A stretch of DNA of 7,774 nt from Desulfobacteraceae bacterium (GTDB taxonomy: Bacteria > Desulfobacterota > DSM-4660 > Desulfatiglandales > Desulfatiglandaceae), in contig JABMQV010000277.1 of assembly GCA_013203065.1 (NCBI GenBank), positions 1-7,774 of the forward strand, written 5' to 3'. The notes beneath the pieces are model-generated. The model made no database searches and was not told where the DNA came from. It saw only the letters and a list, made by a program, of their open reading frames with translations. Both the position numbers and the translations under genes were made by a program. This document shows positions 1-5,407 of the stretch, one piece after another (the stretch's first letter is position 1; each line of letters starts with the position of its first letter).

Positions 1-71
1 ATCAAGAACCACGGCCTCAGTGACCACGATGAGTAGTTCTTGTTGCCAATCACCAATGATAAATCCGGCAT
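1..71 (-). CDS. Glutathione S-transferase-like protein, 5' end only
   Basis: This is the first 23 codons of a gene that runs off the left edge of the window. Reading the minus strand from the ATG at 69-71 gives a peptide containing IGNKNYSSWSLRPW. That is the typical N-terminal thioredoxin-fold signature of a bacterial glutathione S-transferase subfamily, whose N-termini commonly read IGNKNYSSWSLRPWL. The Ser/Trp segment contains the likely glutathione-activating Ser. The start is well supported: GGGAGG (revcomp of 77-82) sits 5 nt upstream, and a sigma70-like promoter lies at 166-194. The family conjugates glutathione to electrophiles or reduces disulfides in the cytoplasm, but the substrate cannot be told from this fragment. 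The gene lies downstream of cysK on the same strand, 177 bp away, and has its own promoter, so co-transcription is not required. Family assignment rests on a short motif only. Confidence 0.78.
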   Translation of the reverse strand, partial: MPDLSLVIGNKNYSSWSLRPWFL

Positions 72-165
72 TTGCACCTCCCGGTTTATACCATTTGGAC
101 GTTTCCCAACCTACCTTGGAAATGTAATGATGTTTTTCCGAAAAAAAATCCTTTTCCCGATATGA

Positions 166-194
166 ACCATATGAGAATGAAGGTTGGGTGTCAA
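166..194 (-). promoter_or_regulatory. Sigma70-like promoter for the GST-like gene
   Basis: On the minus strand a perfect TTGACA (revcomp of 189-194) is followed by a 17-nt spacer and TATGGT (revcomp of 166-171, 4 of 6 to consensus). Transcription would begin near 158, giving a leader of about 87 nt. Two weak dyads involve this region. CCCAACCT at 106-113 pairs with AGGTTGGG at 181-188, so one arm falls in the promoter spacer. TTTCC at 102-106 pairs with GGAAA at 118-122 in the leader. A T8 run (A8 on the plus strand at 141-148) lies in the early leader. No experimental support is available. Confidence 0.5.
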
Positions 195-248
195 GCGGAG
201 GGGGAAGGGGGAGGTTGCTCCAAGACTTTATCTAATTGCCGTAAATGA

Positions 249-1229
249 TTAATCCGAGAGGCCGGTGCTCTTATAGGTATCTTCAAACAGCCAGGTAGAA
301 AGATAACGTTCACCAGTGTCAGGCAGGACCACAGCTATGAGCTTACCTTTGTTTTCAGGGCGAGCAGCAATCTGAAGCGCTGCCCAAACCGCAGCACCCG
401 AGGAAATCCCCACGAGGAGTCCCTCTTCTGCTGCCAGCCTTCGCGCTGTTTCACCGGCATCATACCCTGAGACCTGTATGATTTCGTCAACAACTTCCTT
501 GTCGTAAACCTCCGGCACAAATCCTGCTCCGATCCCCTGGATCTTATGAGGGCCCGGGGACCCTCCTGAAAGAACTGGAGAATCGAGGGGTTCAACTGCA
601 ATCGCCTTGAATTGCGGTTTCAGTTTTTTGAGTACCTGACTGCAACCGGTGATGGTCCCGCCCGTGCCGACACCACACACAAGGATGTCCACCAGGCCGT
701 CCGTATCATCCCATATCTCCAGCGCCGTGGTCTTTCGATGGATCTCAGGGTTGGCCGGGTTCCGGAACTGTTGCGGCACGAAGTAGTTGCTATCCTGGTC
801 CTGTAATTCATATGCCTTGTTAATGGCGCCCTTCATTCCCTCTGCCCCAGGCGTCAAAATCAGCTTGGCTCCAAGAGCACTCAAGAGTTTACGTCTTTCC
901 ACGCTCATGGTGTCAGGCATGGTAAGGATCAGGGGGTATCCCTTGACAGCGGCCACAAAAGCAAGGGAGATGCCGGTATTTCCGCTGGTCGGCTCAACGA
1001 TTGTCATCCCCGGCCTCAGGACCCCATTTTTCTCAGCCTCATCCAGCATTGCGAAGCCGATACGGTCTTTTACGCTGGAGCAGGGGTTAAAGGATTCCAG
1101 CTTGGCGACAATCCTTCCTGGAAGCCCTTTGTTTACCTTGTTTAATCGCACAAGCGGCGTGTTGCCGATGAGTTCCATCACATCTTCTGCAATTTTCGGA
1201 CGATGCTTCCTGCTATTATTTTTCTCCAT
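249..1229 (-). CDS. cysK: Cysteine synthase A (O-acetylserine sulfhydrylase)
   Basis: This is a PLP-dependent fold-type II enzyme that makes L-cysteine from O-acetylserine and sulfide, the last step of cysteine biosynthesis in the cytoplasm. The 326-aa length is normal for CysK. Visible signatures are the PLP-lysine segment NPCSSVKDR (Schiff-base Lys54), the substrate loop PTSGNTG at 80-86, the phosphate-binding [10 protein letters not shown] at 186-195, and ISSGAA at 275-280, whose Ser277 should contact the PLP ring nitrogen. The [12 protein letters not shown] segment at 226-237 is typical of CysK. The N-terminus is slightly longer than that of E. coli CysK. ATG at 1227-1229 is preceded by GGGGAG (revcomp of 1237-1242) at 7 nt spacing. 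No serine acetyltransferase (cysE) is nearby, although CysK often pairs with it. No clear promoter or leader element was recognised in 1230-1341, and a terminator of the preceding gene lies just upstream at 1342-1374, so the gene is probably transcribed alone. Confidence 0.95.
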   Translation of the reverse strand: MEKNNSRKHRPKIAEDVMELIGNTPLVRLNKVNKGLPGRIVAKLESFNPCSSVKDRIGFAMLDEAEKNGVLRPGMTIVEPTSGNTGISLAFVAAVKGYPLILTMPDTMSVERRKLLSALGAKLILTPGAEGMKGAINKAYELQDQDSNYFVPQQFRNPANPEIHRKTTALEIWDDTDGLVDILVCGVGTGGTITGCSQVLKKLKPQFKAIAVEPLDSPVLSGGSPGPHKIQGIGAGFVPEVYDKEVVDEIIQVSGYDAGETARRLAAEEGLLVGISSGAAVWAALQIAARPENKGKLIAVVLPDTGERYLSTWLFEDTYKSTGLSD

Positions 1230-1341
1230 TTCAAGTCTCCCCGAATATTAATCCATATCCCCTTACAGGTAACTAATCTCAATAAACCATCCCGGAGATC
1301 GTAATGCAAACTTAATCGACTCTTCCGGTCAAGCGATGATG

Positions 1342-1374
1342 AAAAACAGGGCTCCCCTTGAAGGGGACCGTTTT
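1342..1374 (-). terminator. Rho-independent terminator after the HMA gene
   Basis: On the minus strand, downstream of the HMA stop codon at 1444, the arms TCCCC and GGGGA (1353-1357 and 1363-1367) surround a TTCAA loop. They are flanked by an outer AAAAC/GTTTT pairing and followed by a TTTTT run (A5 at 1342-1346 on the plus strand). The plus-strand version also ends in TTTT at 1371-1374, so the element could act in both directions. It separates the HMA gene from cysK. Confidence 0.65.
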
Positions 1375-1443
1375 GGTCATTAGATATTGTCTCGAAGTTG
1401 TAGACACTGCGAACCGGAAACCGATGATGGATGTGCTGTTACA

Positions 1444-1647
1444 TTATCCGGAGGGGTATCCCGCCTCTTTCAATGTATCAGCAATTTTTTCCCAAGTGGC
1501 GGGGCTTTCCCATTTGATAGAGGCGGTTTTGGTCTTTTCATCAGCCTCTACGGACGTTACACCTTCAAGATCGCCGATCTCTCGTTTGATTGCCATAACG
1601 CAATGGCCGCAAGAAATTGCAGGGATATTCACTATTTTTTCTTCCAT
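1444..1647 (-). CDS. Small heavy-metal-associated (HMA) domain protein
   Basis: This 67-aa protein consists of a single HMA fold (beta-alpha-beta-beta-alpha-beta). It has the metal-binding CxxC motif as ISCGHC (Cys13 and Cys16), then the typical pattern of helix, hydrophobic VTSVEADEKTKTASIKW strands and a C-terminal KEAGYP. Such proteins bind Cu(I), Hg(II) or similar soft metals in the cytoplasm and hand them to P-type ATPases or regulators. The metal cannot be read from the sequence. The open frame extends 15 codons further upstream, but I chose the ATG at 1645-1647 because AGGAGG lies exactly 7 nt before it and the upstream residues do not fit the domain. No P-type ATPase or metal-responsive regulator is in the window, so its partner is elsewhere or absent. 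A terminator follows at 1342-1374. It could also be a general metal-binding protein rather than a dedicated chaperone. Confidence 0.88.
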   Translation of the reverse strand: MEEKIVNIPAISCGHCVMAIKREIGDLEGVTSVEADEKTKTASIKWESPATWEKIADTLKEAGYPSG

Positions 1648-1654
1648 TTGAATC

Positions 1655-1660
1655 CCTCCT
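1655..1660 (-). promoter_or_regulatory. Shine-Dalgarno site deciding the HMA gene start
   Basis: A perfect AGGAGG on the minus strand sits 7 nt upstream of the ATG at 1645-1647. It is the reason for rejecting the longer reading from 1692. Confidence 0.85.
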
Positions 1661-1725
1661 TGTCCACTTAACGCATTAAAATACCAGCTCATCCGGGGCC
1701 AGTAACACCCACGGTGCGATTCTTA

Positions 1726-1741
1726 CAGCCAGGCATGGCTG
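1726..1741 (-). repeat. Hairpin between the ThiF-like and HMA genes
   Basis: A perfect 6-bp inverted repeat, CAGCCA (1726-1731) and TGGCTG (1736-1741), has a 4-nt loop. It lies about 40 nt downstream of the ThiF-family stop codon. It could act as a 3'-end stabiliser or a weak terminator. No T-run follows on the minus strand, so I do not call it a rho-independent terminator. Confidence 0.4.
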
Positions 1742-1783
1742 GCCGTCTATCCCTGAAAACTACGGGACATTTCCACATTCTTC

Positions 1784-2884
1784 TTAGGCTTCCGGCAAAA
1801 CAGCAGGGGATAGCCCCAGGTCATCGATAAGGATCGATTTAAAGATCCCGAATGCACGGTCCCTTGGACTGCCTTTCAGGTAAGGGGATGTCTGTATGAT
1901 CATGATCCCGCTCTTGAGTATACTCGCCGTGATTTCCTCAGACTGTTCAAACGTTATGCCAAAGGCGCCGGAAGCCTTGATACGGTAACCCCTCTCACTC
2001 AATATTTTACGTATTGCTTCAAGATCAACCTCAACCTTTTCTTTGGGCGAAATTATAAAATTGCTTCGCCCATCCCTTGCACATGTCTCTTCAACAAACT
2101 TATTTCTCAGGGGCGCTGGGGAACCTTTTGGTTTGTCCCCGCATATTGGGCAATTTTCAGACTTTTCAATCCTTATATGATGGAATTTCATATCCGGAAG
2201 GTCAATATAGAGTAATTGGTTTAGAAGTGTCGGCTCTTTGCCGGTGAGTACCCTTACGGCCTCAAAGACTTGGATGGCCGTAATTACCCCCAAAGCAGAC
2301 GGATGGACACCCACCACAGCACATTTGGGGACATCGTCATCTTTGAGGCCGGGCATAAAACATTCGAGGCAAATGGTTTTGCCCGGCACAATTGTCGTGA
2401 CATTTCCGGAAGTCCCAATGGCACCTGCAAAGACATAGGGTATCTTGAGTCGATTACAGGTCCTGTTGACAATATAGCGAGGTTCGGGTCTGTCGAGACC
2501 GTCAAGGACCACGTCCACACCGCCTATTATTTCATCGGCGTTTGCTGAATTGAACGATTCTGCAAATGGCTCAATCTTTACATCGGGATTCAATCTGCTC
2601 AGTTTCTGGAGTGCCACTTCAACTTTTGGTTTGCCTACGGAATCCACATCATAAAGATACTGTCTGTGAAGGTCTGAACGGGAGACGATATCTCTATCGA
2701 CAATGCGCAGATGCCCGATCCCCATTCCCACCAGCTTGAGGGCTATCGGCGTGCCCAAGCCTCCTAGCCCAATCAAGCAAGCCTTGCCATTTCTCAGACT
2801 CAACTGCCCGTCATAGTCTATTTCATCCAGGGCAATCTGTCTTCCATATGTCTCTAATTCAGTATCTGAAAGTTCTTTTCTCAT
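1784..2884 (-). CDS. ThiF/MoeB/HesA-family E1-like adenylyltransferase with C-terminal extension
   Basis: This 366-aa protein belongs to the family that adenylates the C-terminal glycine of ubiquitin-like sulfur carriers (ThiS, MoaD and others) as the first step of sulfur transfer. The N-terminal domain (about 1-250) shows YGRQ at 13-16, the nucleotide loop GLGGLG at 39-44, the ribose-binding VDRD at 62-65, SDLHRQ at 70-75, Lys87, and the Mg-binding DGLD at 128-131. Zinc ligands are C172xxC175 and C245xxC248. Cys188 (KCAVVGVHPSALG) sits where ThiF-like and Uba4-like enzymes have a catalytic Cys. MoeB and ThiF are about 250 aa, so residues about 250-366 are extra. This region has a small alpha/beta pattern resembling C-terminal domains I recall from archaeal and deltaproteobacterial members, and it is not a rhodanese. 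ATG at 2882-2884 has AGGTGA 6 nt upstream. No sulfur-carrier protein ending in GG, and no thi or moa gene, lies nearby, so the pathway is undetermined. Confidence 0.88.
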   Translation of the reverse strand: MRKELSDTELETYGRQIALDEIDYDGQLSLRNGKACLIGLGGLGTPIALKLVGMGIGHLRIVDRDIVSRSDLHRQYLYDVDSVGKPKVEVALQKLSRLNPDVKIEPFAESFNSANADEIIGGVDVVLDGLDRPEPRYIVNRTCNRLKIPYVFAGAIGTSGNVTTIVPGKTICLECFMPGLKDDDVPKCAVVGVHPSALGVITAIQVFEAVRVLTGKEPTLLNQLLYIDLPDMKFHHIRIEKSENCPICGDKPKGSPAPLRNKFVEETCARDGRSNFIISPKEKVEVDLEAIRKILSERGYRIKASGAFGITFEQSEEITASILKSGIMIIQTSPYLKGSPRDRAFGIFKSILIDDLGLSPAVLPEA

Positions 2885-2983
2885 CTTATTTCACCTGTGG
2901 ATCATTTCTCCGGGTAGTTCTGAAATATTTAACCATTTTCCCGATCCCGAAAGGGAAAGGCCTTCTGTCTTCCGCTTTTGATT

Positions 2984-3003
2984 AAAAATACCACAATGTG
3001 GTA
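2984..3003 (-). terminator. Palindrome with T-run downstream of the lipid-kinase gene
   Basis: TACCACA (2989-2995) and TGTGGTA (2997-3003) form a near-perfect 15-bp palindrome. Read on the minus strand, just after the kinase stop codon at 3042, it is followed by TTTTT (A5 at 2984-2988). It therefore fits a short rho-independent terminator with a 6-bp stem and an ATT loop. The compact symmetry also fits a repressor operator for the ThiF-family gene, which starts about 100 bp further on. The stem is only moderately GC-rich. Confidence 0.45.
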
Positions 3004-3041
3004 GCATCGTCAAGCGCTCATTTTTTGGTCATCGGACCATA

Positions 3042-3908
3042 CTAACATTTAATCCTTAGTGCTTTGGGCAGGAGTTTGAATGAAAAGGTCTCAGCCTCCC
3101 ATGCCCTGTTGCCATCGATTTGCACCACAAGCGAGCGTTTCAACTGAACGGCCACTTTCCGGGCAGTACGGTATTTACCAATCCGGTTTCCTATGGTGAA
3201 GGCAGTTACAGCCGCCAGGAGGGCCGTGAATAACCCCGATTTAAGACTCAAGACATGAAGTTGCCGATCATCGAATCGGGCCCCAGGTATGACATTCATT
3301 CCAAAGCCATAATAGGGTTGTTTGACGACCATCAACGTCAGCAGGTTTTCTAATTCGAACGTTCTGTCATCGATTGTGATTTTGGCAGCAACCGGTTCAT
3401 AGTCCCTGAAATAGGCATTCAATGCAGCCCGGACATATGCTGAAAGGCCGGCGCCACCGCTGGCAAGGTATTTGTCCCGAAGGCGTATGGCAGCCCCTTC
3501 TATCCCGAGAGAGACAGTAAATGCGCGACGCTTTTCACTGCAATTAATAAGGTCATAGTGATGGATTTTTCCGTTTTTGATGCGAACTGCAATGTCAGTC
3601 AAGTTACCCTTGTAATGAAGGGCGTGCCGCATACTGTTACCTGTACCCAGGGGCAGGTACGCGATGGTTGTCTGGTTCGTGTCTACAGAATTGATGACGT
3701 CGGAAAGTGTGCCGTCTCCCCCGGCTGCAACAAGTACATCACAACGGCCTGCAACTTCTTGAGCGCATCGAGAAAGATCCACGGCTGATGTGGTATTCAG
3801 ACCGAAAATCTCTGCACCCAAGATCCGGGCGGGTGTTGAAAGTGCCGATCGTTTCTGATCGATATTCATCTTGCCAGAGGCGGGGTTGGTAATGATGGCG
3901 TACTTCAT
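3042..3908 (-). CDS. Diacylglycerol kinase family (YegS/DgkB-like) lipid kinase
   Basis: This predicted ATP-dependent kinase phosphorylates a lipid or sphingoid-like hydroxyl group, probably at the inner face of the membrane. With the chosen start it is 288 aa, close to the family norm of about 300. Motifs in order are NPASGK at 8-13, the nucleotide-binding GGDGTLSDVINSV at 63-75, and LPLGTGNSMRHAL at 85-97. A beta-rich C-terminal domain follows, ending with a VVQIDGNRAWEAETFSFKLLP-type segment typical of these enzymes. The reading frame is open from a TTG at 3960-3962, adding 18 residues that include Trp-rich sequence unlike the family. I prefer the ATG at 3906-3908, because the conserved strand KYAIITNPASGK begins immediately and GGGA lies 7 nt upstream. 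That Shine-Dalgarno site is weak. A possible -10 (TACAAT, revcomp of 3974-3979) lies upstream without a good -35. Its lipid substrate cannot be told from the sequence. Confidence 0.88.
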   Translation of the reverse strand: MKYAIITNPASGKMNIDQKRSALSTPARILGAEIFGLNTTSAVDLSRCAQEVAGRCDVLVAAGGDGTLSDVINSVDTNQTTIAYLPLGTGNSMRHALHYKGNLTDIAVRIKNGKIHHYDLINCSEKRRAFTVSLGIEGAAIRLRDKYLASGGAGLSAYVRAALNAYFRDYEPVAAKITIDDRTFELENLLTLMVVKQPYYGFGMNVIPGARFDDRQLHVLSLKSGLFTALLAAVTAFTIGNRIGKYRTARKVAVQLKRSLVVQIDGNRAWEAETFSFKLLPKALRIKC

Positions 3909-4045
3909 ATCTGGTTCCCAAAATTCATATCCTACCCATAATAGCCAAAAACTTCTCTCCAAATCGGCATTTTATTGTAAAACTACACCAGGAGGTTTAC
4001 GAGATCAAGTTTGTTCTCAGCCGATTGAGGTTTGCTATTATCACA

Positions 4046-4073
4046 GGTCAAAGACTTTTAAAAACCCTTGACC
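4046..4073. promoter_or_regulatory. 28-bp operator-like dyad upstream of the UspA gene
   Basis: GGTCAA (4046-4051) and TTGACC (4068-4073) are perfect inverted arms. The 16-nt interior is centred on TTTTAAAA (4056-4063), and the symmetric positions G4053 and C4066 also match. The right arm overlaps the candidate -35 box of the UspA promoter, which suits a regulator binding site. It lies between divergent genes, so it could also affect the kinase gene. No known regulator box was recognised. Confidence 0.45.
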
Positions 4074-4095
4074 AAAGACGATTTTCGTGCAAAAT
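4068..4095 (+). promoter_or_regulatory. Candidate sigma70-like promoter for the UspA gene
   Basis: TTGACC at 4068-4073 (5 of 6 to TTGACA) is followed by a 16-nt spacer and CAAAAT at 4090-4095 (4 of 6 to TATAAT). Transcription would start near 4102, leaving a leader of about 58 nt before the start codon. The -10 is weak and the spacer is 1 nt short, so this is tentative. Confidence 0.35.
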
Positions 4096-4160
4096 GCAGG
4101 TAACAAACTCAAGAATGTTCCCCAAAACCAAGTACTTAATAGCGATGGAGGTAAGATCAT

Positions 4161-4583
4161 ATGATATTCAAGAATATTCTGATTCCTACGGATTTTTCCG
4201 AAAAGGATCGTCATGCCCTTGATATCGCGGTGGACATTTCTTCACCGGCCAAAGGGCGTATCACCTTGTTGCACGTGATAGAGTTGATAGCCAAGACCAC
4301 CTTTGAAGAATTCGAGGATTTTTATAGAAAGCTCGAAAAGCGCTCTCTGAAAGATATGGACACCCTGATGGCCCCTTATCAGGATAGCCCGACAAAAATA
4401 GAACCGAGGATTCTATACGGCAGCAGGGCCCGGGAGATACTGAGGTTTGTCGAAGAAAACCAGATCGATCTGATCGTTATGAAATCCCACAGGATAGACA
4501 TGGAAGACCGTGCTCAAGGCTGGGGCACAATTAGTTACAAGGTAGGCATATTGGCCCAGTGCCCTGTTATGCTCGTCAAGTAA
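4161..4583 (+). CDS. Universal stress protein (UspA family)
   Basis: This 140-aa cytoplasmic single-domain Usp protein has the usual family length. The first beta strand, MIFKNILIPTDFSE, carries the conserved Asp11. ITLLHVIEL is the second strand, RILYGSRAREILRFVEENQIDLIVMKSH covers the middle strands and helix, and CPVMLVK closes the fold. ATP-binding members have a G-2x-G-9x-G-S/T loop after the LIVMG strand. Here that region reads MKSHRIDMEDRAQGWGTISYKVG (split at 107-118 and 119-129). The first glycines are replaced, while GT at 122-123 is kept, so ATP binding is uncertain. ATG at 4161 has GGAGG at 4147-4151, 9 nt upstream. It is transcribed alone, convergent with the corrinoid-protein gene: the two stop codons are only about 21 bp apart. 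Family members respond to starvation, oxidants or redox change, but the specific role is unknown. Confidence 0.92.
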   Translation: MIFKNILIPTDFSEKDRHALDIAVDISSPAKGRITLLHVIELIAKTTFEEFEDFYRKLEKRSLKDMDTLMAPYQDSPTKIEPRILYGSRAREILRFVEENQIDLIVMKSHRIDMEDRAQGWGTISYKVGILAQCPVMLVK

Positions 4584-4604
4584 AGGGGCGGGGGCGGATG
4601 GCAA

Positions 4605-5240
4605 TCATCCCTTCATCAGTTCTTTTATTCGCGACACAGCAGCGGCTGCATCTTTACCGTATCCATCGGAACCGATTTGGTCGGCAAATTCTTGAGTAAC
4701 GGGAGCCCCACCAACAAGTATCTTCACGCTATTCCTCAAGCCGGCTTTGCCGATGGCCCCAATCGTTTCTTCTATAGAATTCATGGTTGTCGTTAGCAGA
4801 GCGGATAATCCGAGGAACTGCGGTTGATGAACCTTTACGGCTTCCACGATTTCATCTGGATAGATGTCCACGCCCAGATCAATCACTTTCATGCCCGATC
4901 CCTCCAGCATGATGCCGACGAGGTTCTTGCCGATATCATGTCGGTCTCCCAGAACCGTGGCCAAAAGCACCTTCGCCACGTGCTTTATCTCTCCTTCCAC
5001 CAAATGAGGTCTCAGTACTTCAAGCCCGGTTTTCATTGCACGGGCGGCAATGAGCATCTCCGGTATATAAATTTCTTCGGAGGCAAATCGCTCTCCAACC
5101 ACGGCCATCGCCGGGATATATCCCTCATCGATGATCCGAGCGGATTCGATACCCTTGTTGAGGGCCTGTTCCGTTAAACGGGTCACCAGGACCCGGTCGC
5201 CCGCAATGACGGCTTCTTTGATATCATGCATATTTAACAT
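4605..5240 (-). CDS. Corrinoid (B12-binding) methyltransferase subunit
   Basis: This 211-aa cobalamin carrier resembles the MtaC/MtbC/MttC-type corrinoid proteins of anaerobic methyl transfer. Residues about 1-85 form the helical cap domain, including GERFASEEIYIPEMLIAARAM at 49-69 (split here only for description). Residues about 88-211 form the Rossmann-like B12-binding domain. It has the cobalt-ligand motif DRHDIG (Asp99, His101, Gly104), the nucleotide-tail-binding SALLTTTM at 146-153, GGAPVT at 178-183, and GSDGYGKDAAAAV at 190-202. All key residues are present, so a functional base-off/His-on corrinoid carrier is expected in the cytoplasm. ATG at 5238-5240 has AAGGGG (revcomp of 5248-5253) at 7 nt spacing. 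It lies downstream of the UroD-like methyltransferase on the same strand with a 167-bp gap. By analogy with known systems it accepts a methyl group from a substrate-specific enzyme and the UroD-like partner handles the next transfer. The substrate is unknown. Confidence 0.94.
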   Translation of the reverse strand: MLNMHDIKEAVIAGDRVLVTRLTEQALNKGIESARIIDEGYIPAMAVVGERFASEEIYIPEMLIAARAMKTGLEVLRPHLVEGEIKHVAKVLLATVLGDRHDIGKNLVGIMLEGSGMKVIDLGVDIYPDEIVEAVKVHQPQFLGLSALLTTTMNSIEETIGAIGKAGLRNSVKILVGGAPVTQEFADQIGSDGYGKDAAAAVSRIKELMKG

Positions 5241-5407
5241 AGATAATCCCCTTCTTGGCTTTAGCGGAACTCAATTAAACGCAGAATTACGGTAATCTCT
5301 ATAGGGCCGGCCCGGGATCTGGTGTAACCGGTCTATTCCACAAAAAAGACCATCATTTCATCAGATTGAAGAATGTTGATATCTCCGTTGCGAGCTTACG
5401 CAGGCCC
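5241..5407 (-). other. 167-bp spacer between methyltransferase and corrinoid-protein genes
   Basis: This gap within the probable operon has no open reading frame of note but contains several dyads. They are the 10-bp palindrome GGGCCGGCCC at 5304-5313, ATTAC/GTAAT around 5286-5296, and GGTCT (5330-5334) with AGACC (5346-5350). On the minus strand the last pair encloses a T6 run and would form a hairpin in the transcript. The arrangement could adjust the relative expression of the two genes. I saw no B12-box motif, so no cobalamin riboswitch is called. Confidence 0.4.

Noticed and set aside
193..215. Purine-rich tract (GGAGGGGGAAGGGGGAGG) as a special DNA structure
   Set aside because: It is short and lies upstream of the GST promoter. 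It is notable for base bias only, with no repeat or regulatory meaning that I can support.
1444..1647. HMA protein considered as a sulfur carrier for the adjacent ThiF-like enzyme
   Set aside because: It is small and adjacent, but it ends in a single glycine (YPSG) rather than the GG tail required for adenylation, and its CxxC motif is that of a metal-binding HMA domain.
249..2884. cysK, HMA and ThiF-like genes as a single sulfur-assimilation operon
   Set aside because: The genes are separated by 136 and 214 bp, with a good terminator between HMA and cysK and a hairpin between ThiF-like and HMA. Shared direction alone does not make an operon.
3042..3962. Longer lipid kinase starting at the TTG at 3960-3962
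   Set aside because: The additional 18 residues are Trp-rich and unlike the family, which begins with the strand leading into NPASGK. The ATG at 3906-3908 gives the expected N-terminus.
3990..4222. AGGAGG at 3990-3995 followed by an open plus-strand frame into the UspA gene
   Set aside because: No ATG, GTG or TTG lies at a usable distance after it. The frame overlaps the UspA start in another phase and its translation has no recognisable family features.
5241..5407. Cobalamin riboswitch in the gap upstream of the corrinoid-protein gene
   Set aside because: No B12-box-like conserved sequence was seen. The dyads present do not match the riboswitch architecture, and the gap lies inside an operon.
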